A stretch of DNA of 64,000 nt from Hemerocallis citrina. Lineage: Eukaryota; Streptophyta; Magnoliopsida; Asparagales; Asphodelaceae. This document shows, in pieces, positions 1 through 10,846 of the stretch. A model generated the notes under the pieces. That model worked only from the letters and a program-made list of their open reading frames with translations. It was not told the DNA's origin and did not search any database. Numbering within the stretch: position 1 is the first letter of the stretch; each line of letters opens with the position of its first letter. The stretch is from contig JACEHZ010000600.1 of the NCBI GenBank assembly GCA_017893485.1, positions 186,001 to 250,000 of the forward strand. Reading direction: 5' to 3'. Position numbers and translations under genes: made by a program.

Positions 1-571
1 TCCTCTTCCAACTCCTTGATCATACCTGCTATGAAAAACTTCTCCTTGGTAGATTTCTTTTCTAGCATGGTTATCATATTGGATGGATTTGGTGGTGAAT
101 ATATCGAGTTGGAAACCTTTAGATCATCTGCATTGAACGCCCTCAGTTCAGATAACTCCATATTGAAGTCCACTTCATGATCTAAAAGAGCGGTACTTTC
201 CTTCATTAAGAAACCCCACAACTTTCTTCGTTGGTACATCCGACTCTGTAATAACAAACCCGAGTAGTCAGTTTTGAATCTTGCCCAAAGACTCGCCGTG
301 CTTCTCCTATACTTGACTTTGCTCGTCGATGACAACCAGATTAAACCCAAGGGTTCTGAACATATCTTCTTCTAATTCTCCTGCTTTGTGCCGATTGGTC
401 CCCCTTTATCTACTTCTAGGACTAGATCCAAGTTCTGTTGAACCGATGCTTCATGCATGTCCACATTCAAGAGATCAAAGTGCCTTTGAACCGCTTGATC
501 TTCGTGATCTGATCTGCCATCATCTCCAAGGAACTCGAACAAACCCTTTAACTCGAAGCTCTGATACCAAT
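1..571 (-). pseudogene. Copia gag fragment, decayed
   Basis: Read on the minus strand downstream of the primer-binding site, this stretch encodes a broken Ty1/Copia gag. Recognisable pieces in shifting frames include a YSGLLLQSRMYQRRKLW-like block and an LSELRAFNADD-like block. They match in order the gag of the Copia element starting at 40228 (YSGSSLLARMHWKRKSF, LSELxAINADL). Several stops and frameshifts interrupt it, so it cannot make a full nucleocapsid protein. The element continues beyond the left edge of the window. Confidence 0.7.
558..569 (-). other. Copia primer-binding site
   Basis: The minus strand reads TGGTATCAGAGC, the usual plant sequence complementary to the 3' end of initiator methionine tRNA. 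It lies 2 bp inside the LTR, where reverse transcription would be primed. It fixes the orientation of the element as leftward. Confidence 0.9.
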
Positions 572-1284
572 TGTTAGAGATTTCTACAGAAGTCCCCTCT
601 TAGGTTCTTGTTGAATTATTTGATGCAATCAACACAAACTACCAAGCACACATGAGATCATACCAAACACACAAAAACACACACAAATTTGTTCCGGTTG
701 CGGCTTTTGCCTTAATCCGGGCGAAAAGAAATTCAAGATGTTATTCAATTAGAGAAGATACAAGAATATTACAATTCTCACCATGACCTTCTCTCAAGCC
801 TCACCAGCAAGTACTAGTTATTTACAAATAGAGAATCACTCAATCTCTCATTCAATGAAGTACTCTCTCTTGGCTCTCAATGGAGGCCAATAACAACAAT
901 ATATATAGAGATCTAGAGAAATCCTAGTTTGATATCTTGATATAATAACCATTGGATATTCCCGAAGAGATAACCCTACGATAAGAGCCGTAAGATCTGA
1001 CTTGAAGAGCAAGTTGGGCTTCTCACGAATCACTAAGACCCGACCCAAAAAATTTATCAGCGCCGCGTTCGGTCAACTGCACCACAAGGTCGGTCAACCG
1101 TCCCCCTCTCGGAGACTCTATGCAATCGGAGCGGTTGACCGACCCTAGGTGCGGTCGACCGCAACTCCACCTACTGCTGCTGCTGACTGTTTTCCTTGTT
1201 TCCACCCCGTCTCCGATCGTCTCGATTCCTCCATCATGTCATCGTCTTCTTATCCAACATAGTATGCAAGATATAAACCCAACA
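572..1284 (-). repeat. Copia LTR (5' LTR of a leftward element)
   Basis: A 713-bp LTR starting TG and ending CA, adjoining the primer-binding site. Its outer edge is at 1284. On the minus strand a TATATATA promoter-like stretch lies near 897-904. About 120-230 bp from its outer end is a cluster of four GGTCGACC/GGTTGACC-type palindromic motifs (1057-1165). The same layout occurs in the Copia LTR at 40228. The second LTR lies outside the window. Confidence 0.85.
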
Positions 1285-2029
1285 ATATTAGATTCTATAT
1301 TCAAGTTTGTGAAAAATTGATCAATTTGAAGTTTAGATGCATACTGTTATGTTCCATTAATTTGAGGTGAAAGTAACTTTAATTTTTAGGTCAGAATTTT
1401 CACATCAATTCCATGTATGTATATGTAAATAATAAAACAAATGGTTGAATATTTTTTCCACCAATTTTATGATTTAAATAGTTGATAAAAAATTGGAATA
1501 GTATATCAAAAAGATTGGAATAGTATATCAAGTAGAAAATCGATGGCTAGTGAGGCGTATGTCAACAAGAGTGGGGATGAAAGTGTATAAGTGGAAGCAC
1601 TTTCATCACTTTTTATGCTTGGCATGATGAAAATAAAAAGTGAGTGATTTTTTTCCCTTTCGTCAACTAAGAGAGTGAGTACTCACTTTCTCATTTTACC
1701 TATCCAAAAAAAAAAAATGAAGTGAGGGAAAAAAGTGATAATGCATAATAAAAAATCGATTTCTTGATCAAAAACGTAAATAGTATAATCAAAAAAAGAT
1801 TTAATTTATTCTAAAAAAAAAAGATTTAATTGTCTTGCATAAATTATATATTTTTACTTTCTCTTTTCACTTTCATTATTCACTTTCTGCAAAACAAATA
1901 TTTGTGTTCTATTTCACTCCTTATGTGGCAAAGTGTAAATGAAGGTATAACTTCTGCTCTACTTTTATACTTTCAAACTTCTGTTCCACTTTTACTTCTC
2001 TCTCTCTCTCTCTCTCTCTCAAAGAAAAC
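1285..2029. other. AT-rich spacer, no gene seen
   Basis: No coding or element signature was recognised. The stretch holds several A- or T-runs and, at about 1996-2020, a CT microsatellite just before the LINE target duplication. Confidence 0.5.
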
Positions 2030-2046
2030 AATAGTGGTTGAAAGAC

Positions 2047-3281
2047 CAGGGATATATGCATGGGAATGGAACTAGAAATCTAGGCTTCAGGATAGGCCCT
2101 AGAGAATCTTCCTTCTGGAAGGGTATCCAAGGCATACGAACCCTTCAACAGTTGTGTTAAGTCAGTCATAGGTAACAGCAGACTTACTAGATTTTGGTGG
2201 GATAAGTGGTGTGCGGACCACCCACTCAGGTCCATATTCCCAGACTTATACGAGCAAGCGACTCAACCACATTGCACGGTGGCAGCAGCCTGGAAAAGAG
2301 GTATATGGAACCCAGCGTTCAAATATCCACTTGACATGGAGTCCCAACGCAGGCTGGTGGAACTTCAGACATACATCTCAAACGCTAGAATTGGCTGTAC
2401 TCAGGGGTCCGACAAGAATACCTGGGATCTGGAGAGAAATGGCAAGTTCACGGTTCGTTCAATGTACAACCGTATCCATTTTAGGGGATGCTCACCAAAA
2501 TGGTCAACCATCGTATAGAAAACGAAAGCGCCCCTGAAAATAAAAGTTTTTATATGGTTGGTGCTGAACGACGCGATCCTAACTAGGGAAAATCTGGTTA
2601 AGTGCCAACCAAATTTGGACGCTCAATGTGGGTTCTACCAAGCCAACCCGGAGACTAGAGATCATCTGTTCCTTCATTGTCCTAGGAGCAAAGCGATTAT
2701 CGTAGAAGTTCTTAGTGCACTAGGGATATCTCAATTCCCTAATTCATACGACGACCTATGGCTAGGGTCCATATTCGCGACGGAAAGAGGGGCTATGAGA
2801 GAGGCGTGGTTTATCGCGATTGCTGCAATGACGTGGGTGCTATGGCTAGACAGAAACAATCTTTACTTTCGTAGAACTTGCAATACTATCTTCGGCAATC
2901 TGAATCATATTATGCATCTAATTTCATTTTGGGCTAATGTGGCAGCAGCAGGTCCCAGGGACAGGATCGCCACAGTCTTCCAGGTACAGGAGTTCGACGA
3001 CGAGGAGATCGAGATTGGCCCGACGATTGATTGTGACACGAGCTGTGCGAGACATTGATACCCACCACCCCAGGGCTTGTTGGGGGGAACGATGTATTAG
3101 TTTTGGCTATCATATGCTCTGTCTGTATTTTGTCCCCACCCCCCATGTTTGGGGTGGAGTATGTTTTTCTGTTTTCTTTTTAGAATTTTATTGTATGCTT
3201 AGTACCCTGAGTTTTGTTTGTTTATTAATTTCTGATTAATGAAATAGGGTTGCCAGATTCCACCTTTTCCTAAAAAAAAAA
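2047..3281 (+). mobile_element. LINE (L1-type), 5'-truncated, with target-site duplication
   Basis: The insertion ends in a short poly(A) run (3272-3281). It is flanked by near-identical 17-bp direct repeats at 2030-2046 and 3282-3298 (AATAGTG, then G or A, then TTGAAAGAC). This is the hallmark of target-primed reverse transcription. Only the 3' part of the second reading frame and the 3' untranslated region remain, as is usual for LINE copies. Confidence 0.85.
2110..3058 (+). pseudogene. LINE ORF2 C-terminal part (reverse-transcriptase-associated zinc-binding domain)
   Basis: The translated pieces show the downstream region of plant L1 reverse transcriptase. First comes a RFWWDKWC-like block, then FTVRSMY, then KTKAPLKIKVFIWLVLND. 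A histidine/cysteine-rich segment follows (ETRDHLFLHCPRS), which is the zf-RVT domain, and then about 100 further residues. An in-frame stop near 2516-2518 (VxKTKAPLK, where a tryptophan is usual) and a frame change near 2170-2210 show it is dead. The polymerase palm and endonuclease are missing because of 5' truncation. Confidence 0.8.
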
Positions 3282-3298
3282 AATAGTGATTGAAAGAC

Positions 3299-4127
3299 AT
3301 GCGTGATTGTGCAGGCTGGATGTACTTTTCAAAACAAGAAATAACCGGCATGGGTCTTTTTTGAGATATAATTTGTGTATACTCCATGTTGTATGTAGTT
3401 TTGTTTCATTTCCTAAATTAATTTGCCCTATCATTGTAAAGATGTTGGTTTACTGTTTTATTTTATTTGCTTGCTTTATAATTATGCCCAGTCCTTTGGG
3501 TTTTGTTTTGTTACCATCTGCACATTTTTTCTTTAAAAAAAAAGAAGAAGAAGATATTATTTGTGCAATATTGTCTTACTAGTGCTTCAAAAAGAATGAA
3601 CAAACAAATTAAGAGCTTAAAAAAGAAATGAATAAACAAATAAAAGGGTTGGAGACAACAATTAGTGGAGGATTTTCATGCTCAAGACAAAGAGGAAGAC
3701 ATATGATGGTGGAGGATTAGCTGTCAATCTTTTTGCCTTTACCAAATCTAATTATTTTTCTTTTGGAATACTATCTCGTTGCATCTGTCCATTCACCGGA
3801 CTTTTACGTGCACTGTACATAGTCATCTTGGAACCGCGTGTTGATCCCCCAATTTTTTATTCAATTTCTTAAAAAACTTTATTGAATTATCCAGTTTTCT
3901 TAACCCCGTTGAACCCTTTCATCTTCTTTTCCGATTTAGTTATCAAAACTGGATTTTCAATAAATATTTTGAAGAAATGAGATAATTAGTTTGAAACTGT
4001 GATGAAAATGGGTACAAAATAGATATTTTGATTTAATATAAGCACATGTACTGTACGTAAAAGTGTGGTTAACTATAAGCAAGGTAGTTTTTCAAAAGAA
4101 AAAAATAACAAATTTAGATATTACACA
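3299..4127. other. Intergenic stretch, nothing recognised
   Basis: This region is AT-rich with short open frames that resemble no known protein. A simple AAC/AAT-rich patch lies near 3590-3650. No target duplications or terminal repeats were noticed. Confidence 0.5.
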
Positions 4128-4137
4128 TATTAAAGTA

Positions 4138-4525
4138 GGCTAAATTTAAAAAAACGTCACAATAGTTTGGCGCTGTTTAAAAAAAAGTCACAAAACTTTG
4201 ACTTTTTAAAAAAATCGCACAATGTTTAACTTTCAACTCACGGAGTTATCCAACCGTTAACTGGGTTATAGGTAATGTTTAAAAAAGCATCACAAAACTA
4301 TTGTTTTGTTTAAAAAAATAACACAGAACTATTATTCTGTTTAAAAAAATATCACAAAAGTTCCCATTTGTTTTTAAAAAACATCACATAACTATTATCC
4401 CAGTTAACGGTTGGATAACTCCGTGAGTTGAAAGTTAAACATTGTGCGGTTTTTTTAAAAAGTCAAAGTTTTGTGACTTTTTTTAAACAGCACCAAACTA
4501 TTGTGACGTTTTTTTAAATTTTGCC
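4138..4525. mobile_element. Mutator-like foldback MITE
   Basis: A 388-bp element made almost entirely of two inverted arms (about 4138-4270 and 4395-4525). Each arm carries repeated 'T/A-rich run plus GTCACAA' blocks and the segment CCAACCGTTAACTGGG or its complement. A perfect 10-bp direct repeat TATTAAAGTA flanks it (4128-4137 and 4526-4535). Long terminal inverted repeats and a 9-10 bp duplication fit non-autonomous Mutator-like elements. There is no coding capacity. Confidence 0.8.
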
Positions 4526-4545
4526 TATTAAAGTATTAGAGCATC

Positions 4546-5060
4546 TACAGTTGTTTGCTATTTATCTACTTTATGCATTTTTAAGCAAACGAATCGCTGC
4601 AATCGTATGCTATTTATGCATATTTTGACGATTTCGCAATAGTAAATGACTATATATGAGAGCAGATATAAGAAAATGCATATTATATAGGACGGATCTT
4701 CAAGATCCGTCCCACTAAAAAAAAGTATTTTTTATTTCGTCAGACGGAACTAGACAATCCGTCCGACATTTATTTTAATTCCCTAATTTTTTTTTTGTTT
4801 TTAGCTTGAATCCCCTTGGACGGATCTTGAAGATCCGTTCGTGGAGGGGCCTCTTAATAATGTTTACTTTTTAACTAAAAAAATGTTTTTAAATCTTTAA
4901 AAAATTGCAAAAAATATTTAAAACTTATGGGATGGATCTCGAAGATCCGTCCGATCATAATTTCTTTTGCTTGCTATATTATAGTACAACAAACTCACTT
5001 TTTTATATGTATAATATGCGAAAATGCATAATTTATGGAAGCAGGACGGTGGGTGCGGGG
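4546..5060. mobile_element. MITE-like, hairpin-rich stretch (right end not resolved)
   Basis: It begins GAGCATCTACAGTTG, very like the terminal repeat GAGCATCCACAG of the intron-4 MITE at 6724. Inside are at least three short palindromes of the form GACGGATCTTGAAGATCC (near 4690, 4830 and 4930). I could not find a matching right terminus, so the copy may be truncated. Confidence 0.45.
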
Positions 5061-5439
5061 ATAAAAACAGTGAAGAAAATTTCTTGTAATTTAACATAAG
5101 ATGTTCTTTTTTTGGAAAGAGGGTCAGCCAACTAAAAGGGGAAAAAAAAATCAAAATTCCCACCTACTCCCGCAAACGTCAACTGCCAAATTAGTCAAGG
5201 TTTTCGTCTTGTTTACCACTGTTTTCAAAGTAACTGAAAGCACATTGATCAGAAATGACCAGTACATTTCCACATTGGGTCACATCCTTATTTTGTTCTC
5301 CAAATTGACCAAGAAACATTGACCCTGAAATCAGTCAAATTGAAATAACTTGTGAAAGTGTACATAGATCAATCAAGTTGTTGAGTTTACAAAAGATGTT
5401 AGCTAGCTTTCTACTAATTACATTACATTCAAACCTATG
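5061..5439. other. 3' flank of the ascorbate oxidase gene
   Basis: Low-complexity AT-rich sequence downstream of the ascorbate oxidase stop codon and polyadenylation signal. No gene or element was recognised. Confidence 0.45.
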
Positions 5440-5445
5440 TTTATT
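5440..5445 (-). terminator. Candidate polyadenylation signal of ascorbate oxidase
   Basis: AATAAA on the minus strand about 130 nt after the stop codon of the ascorbate oxidase gene, at a usual distance for a plant 3' untranslated region. No other full AATAAA lies between it and the stop codon as far as I can see. Confidence 0.55.
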
Positions 5446-5577
5446 TACTTACTAGTAAAAAAGAATAACCCCCCAAATCAATATCAATATCAATATCTAT
5501 ATCCTCGATATTTGCTACCTCCTCCGAGTACTTGAAAAGTAATCAAGAAACCTGCAGTTTTGTGCACACCTATTAGA

Positions 5578-8500
5578 TTATGGCCTCAGCAACTGTTTTG
5601 ACTCTCCGCAGCCCATAATATCCTTAGGGAGCTTTCCAACCTTGTTCAATCCGGACTCGAACACAACCCCCATCCCCAAAAAGAAATGTGCCTCGATGTG
5701 GCAGTGGAATGCCCAAACACCCGGGTTGTCCGCCCGGAACCGCAGGGCCGTCCACCCGTAAGGCTGCACTGCAACCGTGTTCTTTAGTATCGGGTCTGCC
5801 AAATTATAGCTCTTTGGGCTCACCTTCGGGTCGAACTTCCCCATCCCGTAGCCCAGAACCCAGAAATCGTGCCCGTGCAGATGCCACGGGTGCGTCTCAC
5901 TATTGTTGGGGTTCATTGTGTTGGCATTCTGCAAAATCACATCCACCGTCGAGTTGAACTTGAATCGGTAGATTGAACTGCTGGAAGTCGCATTCGGGTT
6001 CTTCTGGATGGCCGATATGTCGTAGTTTTTGTAGTCGTAGGTATCTGGTGCGGGGCTCTGGTCAAACACATTGTACATTTTCTTCTTGATTGCTACTAGG
6101 TAAGGGGTGGCCGGCAATTGAAACGACACATTGTTGACTGACCAGCGAACGTGTCCGTCGATCTTGTTCTGCGTGTTTAACAATATTATCTCGCGGTCCG
6201 AAGCTGGGGGAGGAGAGACAATGTAAGCAGGATGCGACCGGATGGCTACGCTCTGTCTTAACCGAGAAGCAGTGTCGTTCCACAAGGGACCAGTCGGCTG
6301 GATTGTTGGTGGGGACTTCAATGGATGGTTCGGATAGTAATTGATAATGGCGATTCCGGTTGTGGTGTTGGACTTTCGGGAGACAATGTTGAGGGCGGCC
6401 CAATAGTTTCGGGTGGGGGGTTGGTCGGCCTTGAGGAGGACAGAGTATGTCTCACCTGAGTATATGAAAAGGTTCTTTACGACGAATGGTTTCACGTAAT
6501 GGCCGTCGGCCTCGACCACTGTCAAATTGTGCCCCTGAAGAAATGAGAACCACTAGTATTAGACTATTAGTAGTGTAATAATATATATGTCTGAAACTAC
6601 AACACAAATTTATGATCTAAACTTATAACAGGCCACTTCAGTTTTTACTGTTGTATAATGAATGAAAGAAAGAATGATGTGTATTTGGACTTGGTCTATT
6701 TGAGGATCAATTTATCTATCTAAGAGCATCCACAGCCGTTCGCTAAAGGTATTCTAATTTTAGCAATGAGATTTTAGCTTTTAGAAAATATCGCTGCTAT
6801 CTTTATTTCTAAATTTTGAAAAAATATTGTATTGAACGGATCATGTTCATCCGTCTAACGTTTTTTTACTTTTTTTTATTAAAAATTGAATAGACGGTGT
6901 TTTTTCATCCGTTTTAGAGAAAGAACGGAGCAACATCCTCCGACGCTATATTATTATTATTATTTTCTCGTTTACACCAAATAAAATAATAATAATAATA
7001 ATAATAAAAAAAAATCAAGTGAAAAGTGCCAGAAGGATGAAGAGTGATCTTCATCCTTCTGGCACATTCGCTTGAATTTTTAAATTTTTTTTGTTTTGTC
7101 ACTTATATGAAAAGACGTTAATACCCTTTACCTTTGAAAACGGACCCATCAATGGTTAAACCTTAGGGGTAAAAGGGTAAATGCACGTGTAAATTATTGT
7201 TTAGCAAAAGTGAGGGACGGATGAAGTTCATCCGTCTCTCACTTTCTCCCTCCTTTTTTTCTTAATAAACTTTACCTATTTAATAAATTAATTTTATATA
7301 TTAAAAATGAAATTGACGAATAGACGAAACAACTTCATCCATTTTTCGAATTTTTATTAAAAATCGAATTGAGACGGATGATCTTCATCCGTCCCTATCC
7401 TCAAACGGATGAACATCCTCCGTCCCTTATATTTTGCAATCATCTAAAGCGGATCCTAACTTTAGCAGGCTACTGTACATTACTATTCTAAATTTTGAGT
7501 TTTTAGCGAACTGACTACATGACTTTTTTCTAAATCTATTTCTAATTTTTGAGTTTTTAGCCAACGACAGTGGATGCTCTAAGCAAATATATTGAGTCGA
7601 TCGACGATTATATATATTACCTCGATTTCAAAGTTCAACGCCGAAAGAGATGTCATGCTCCCAATCCGAAGGCGGTAAGTCTTGCCAGGGACGACAGTAA
7701 GAAATTCGGGCGAGCAGTCCGGGGCCGTCTGGTTGCAGACTGCACTAGATCCAGACAAGGAGGAGCAGTTGAACCTGCCCTTCCCATTAATCAAAAGGGA
7801 CTGCCAAAGTCATCGAAGAAAAACAAATTAGTGGTTAATCAACTACGTCAATATCTCAACCAAAAATTAATTGAACCAATCCAAAAGGAAGAATCATTAA
7901 TTCACTCAACATGCAAGCTAGCTAAGTCAAACAAAGAAGACGAAGTACATGACACCATGCACCATTATTGTAAGCTAAAAGAGATGGAAACAAAATGCCC
8001 TTTTGTAACGGAGATCACAAAGGAGCTATGTACCTGTGGTTCTCCGACGAATACAAAAGGTATGGATGAGAGACCGGTCGCCAGCTCGTCGGTGCTCTTA
8101 TGCCACCAATCGGAGAAAATGAAGCTCCGCTCGTAGTCATAAGAAAATGGTTCAACCACTCCATTTGGGACCGCCACTTTGATCATGCCGTAAAGGCCTG
8201 CAGATCTTTGCATACCGTAGTGAGCATGGTACATATAAGTCCCAGCCTGTAATTATAGTTGTTTTAATACAAGTAAAAAGATAGCTTTTATATATATCTA
8301 TATAATAAATTACAAAGAAAGCTATCAAGTGGCTCTCGTTCAATCTTCCCTAAAATTAATGGCCTAGATTGATTCTTCCAAAACATATTTTTCCGCCTAA
8401 AATTTCAAACCCCAAAATTAAAATTTTCCCTTCAAAACTAAAAAACTCATTACTTTATTACTATCTCTCTCTTCTCTCTTCACTTTTACTATTTCTCTCT

Positions 8501-9463
8501 TTCTCTCTCTCTCCCTCTTCTCCCATTCTTTCTTTATTACTTAGAAATTTAGATTTTAAGATTTGAGGTTTGTAAAATTTTTAAAATTTTTATGTTTTTT
8601 TTTATTGCACATGTTATATTGAAAATAGCAAATATCTCTTTAACAGTTAAATTTCATCATTTTCCACACTTAAAATTCTAAAAAGTTAGATTTTACATCC
8701 TCATGTATAATTATTTTTCAACATAAACTAATAGAAACATGGACTTTTAATTACAACTAATTATTATCATACTATTCAAACTTGAACTATATAATTTTTG
8801 TTTTACTGTTTACATGGCTTTTCGTGTGTTGTATTATTCCGAAGACGTGCCTACGAGCAAATCTAGTACATATATAATATTTGAAGTGATTTTTCGTTTT
8901 CAAACAAATTCTTACCCGATCCACAACAAATTTGTAGACAAAGGTATCACCGGGCGTTATCGGACATTGGGTCACTCCTTCAGTCCCATCACTCCAAGGT
9001 GTCCCAAACTGTAAAATTTGATAAAACAAATTACTATTTAAAGTGCAGTAAAAAAAAGGGGCACAAGGACTTGAACAAAATTGCAATAAAAAACAGAGGA
9101 ATTATACTAAGTTTTTTTCCTAGATGGATGTAAACCCGAAGTTTCGAATCCTAAGCTCATCATCTTCTTCATGCAAATTACCTGGCGAATCCCATGCCAG
9201 TGAATAGCAGCATTGTCGGAGCCGAGGTTGTTGGTTACCTCGACAACGACTGTATCCCCTTCCTCTGCCTCAATAGTAGGGCCCGGGCTTTGCCCGTTGA
9301 TCGTAACGGTAAGTTTCTGGAAGCAATCCGGTGATTTGAACTGGTATGCCACCTCCCACCTAAGATGCCTGATCTTGGCTTCAGCGAAGACGATCGAATT
9401 GTCGAAAACAAAGAAGAGGAAGAGGAGTGAGGTTAATAAGAACAGAGGTTGAATTTTAGCCAT
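5578..9463 (-). CDS. L-ascorbate oxidase, secreted multicopper oxidase, five exons
   Basis: It oxidises ascorbate with reduction of O2 to water in the cell wall space. The exons join in phase with GT-AG borders: 9463-9182, 9008-8916, 8246-8034, 7800-7621 and 6534-5578. They give 574 residues, a normal length for the family. A hydrophobic signal peptide covers residues about 1-28. The copper ligands are present: HWHG at 88-91, HAH at 132-134, HPWHLHGH at 471-478, and HCHIEAH at 533-539 followed by the axial Met 544. The start is the only Met before the signal peptide. No frameshift or premature stop was found, so the gene looks functional. SKU5-like relatives lack this ligand set, which favours a true oxidase; a laccase is less likely because of the GMQRSAG segment at 136-142. 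It is the only intact host gene in the window. Confidence 0.95.
6724..7579. mobile_element. PIF/Harbinger-type MITE in intron 4 of ascorbate oxidase
   Basis: An 856-bp element with terminal inverted repeats GAGCATCCACAGCCG and GAGCATCCACTGTCG (3 mismatches in 24 bp) and a TAA duplication on both sides (6721-6723 and 7580-7582). A 3-bp TAA/TTA duplication is the signature of PIF/Harbinger. Its interior has several 'ACGGATGA...TCATCCGT' palindromes and no protein. In gene orientation it starts about 39 bp after the exon 4 splice donor. Confidence 0.8.
8455..8535. repeat. CT-rich low-complexity tract in intron 2
   Basis: An almost unbroken pyrimidine run (CT and CTT units) in the second intron of the ascorbate oxidase gene. 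It lies far from both splice sites. Confidence 0.7.
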
Positions 9464-9566
9464 TTTGCAAATGATTTATGTTAAATGAGAAATGTAGCAG
9501 TAATAAGTAAGGACAATGAGAAAGGTGAGGAGAGATTGGTTTGTTGCTAGGTGAGGTTTGCGTGGG

Positions 9567-9574
9567 TTTTTATA
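9567..9574 (-). promoter_or_regulatory. TATA box of ascorbate oxidase
   Basis: The minus strand reads CTATAAAAACCC, about 105 nt upstream of the ATG at 9463. This would place the transcription start near 9540 with a leader of about 75 nt. Confidence 0.7.
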
Positions 9575-9639
9575 GAGAGAGAGGGGTTTGTGGTCAATTA
9601 TATTTAAACCTTAAGTGCTAGAATTCATTTTTTAAAATT

Positions 9640-10650
9640 TTTTTTATTTGGTAAAGTTGCAGAGACCAATTCTTATGACATTTTCCCTATAAAATCCAGA
9701 TACTATGACCTTTTCCCTAAAATCAGATACTGTTCTCTTTTCAAAACATTTTTCGAAATTTTTTGCCACACTGTCCCAATTTTTGAAAATATTGAACGAT
9801 CTGATTCGCTTCGAAAATATTTACCCAACTGATCTAATTTTGGACACGTCGGCATTAACCCGTTATTGAAAATAACGACATAGGTTATTTATATGTCATT
9901 ATTTTCAATAGCGGCATCTGTTAAATTTTTTCTTTCCGCATGTTGCTATTTGGAGTTACGATCTCAGTTAATTTATTTCCAATCGTGTACTCTCTCTGAC
10001 TTGAAAAAAAATGCAAGTGTGAAAAAGTCTTATATTTGATGTCGTTGTTTGTAACAACGAAAATATTATTACAGATGCCATTGTTAGGAATAGCGGCATT
10101 ACCTATAATATTCATTATTAGGGATAACTGGTGTCGTTATTAGGAACAACGGTAACAATTCATTTTATTACTTATACTTAGCTAATCTATTTATGTCAAC
10201 TGTTATCTCATGCCTTTGTTTGGAAGATTGATTGTAGAGGAAAATAGTTTAATGAGTATTATAACTGATGTCGTTATCTTCAACAATAGCATCAGTAATG
10301 CTAATGTCGTTCTTAGACATAACGACATTATTTATAAGTTGTTTCAGCACTTTTAAAATTTTTCAAGTCAGAAGGTTTACACTTATATAAGAAATATACT
10401 GATATCGTTGTTCCAAGCATCGGCATGCTAAAAAAAAAATTAAACTGATGTCGCTTTTTGGAAGAACGACATGGTATTAACCTATGTCGTTATTTCGAAT
10501 AACGGTAAATGCTGGCGTGTCCAAAATTGAGTCAATTGGGTAAATATTTTCAAAAATTGGTCGGATCGGAGTTAATTGTTTTTTAGGACAAAATTTGAAA
10601 ATATTGCAAAAAAAGGACAATGACCAAACTATTTGCAACTAAGGGATAGT
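9640..10650. mobile_element. Large foldback element upstream of ascorbate oxidase
   Basis: Long inverted arms flank about 600 bp. The clearest pairing is 9815-9888 with 10483-10555, both containing TTTTGGACACG and AATAACGACATAGG or complements. The pairing extends outwards through TTTTGAAAATATT to a TAGTTGCA/AGTTGCAG block near each end. The centre is a chain of at least seven small palindromes built on ATGTCGTT and AACGACAT. There is no coding capacity. Exact ends and target duplication were not resolved; Mutator-like is the most probable class. It separates the gene promoter from the viral insertion. Confidence 0.65.
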
Positions 10651-10833
10651 TTTTAATTAATATTCTATGCTTCCTATCCTATAGGTTTTTTCTATAGGAT
10701 GTGTGATCTTTCTGCAAATTTAAAATTTGTTTTGAAATATTTTCTATTTATCTTATCTAATCAATTTTTTAACTACTTAAATTGTACTAAATATTTTGAG
10801 AAAACCAGATAAGAATTACCTACTTAGAAACAA

Positions 10834-10846
10834 GGCTCTGATACCA
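10834..10846 (-). other. Viral primer-binding site for initiator methionine tRNA
   Basis: The minus strand reads TGGTATCAGAGCC exactly. This matches the site where caulimovirids prime minus-strand DNA and conventionally number their genome from 1. It lies about 1.15 kb downstream of the viral TATA box, consistent with a long pregenomic leader. No LTR adjoins it, which distinguishes it from the Copia and Ty3 sites in this window. Confidence 0.75.

Noticed and set aside
329..577. Open frame of 82 codons on the plus strand
   Set aside because: It lies opposite the decayed Copia gag and primer-binding site, and its composition does not suggest a protein.
7570..8136. 188-codon open frame on the plus strand
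   Set aside because: It is the complement of exons 3 and 4 of ascorbate oxidase plus the intron between them. The minus-strand exons have clear homology and splice sites.
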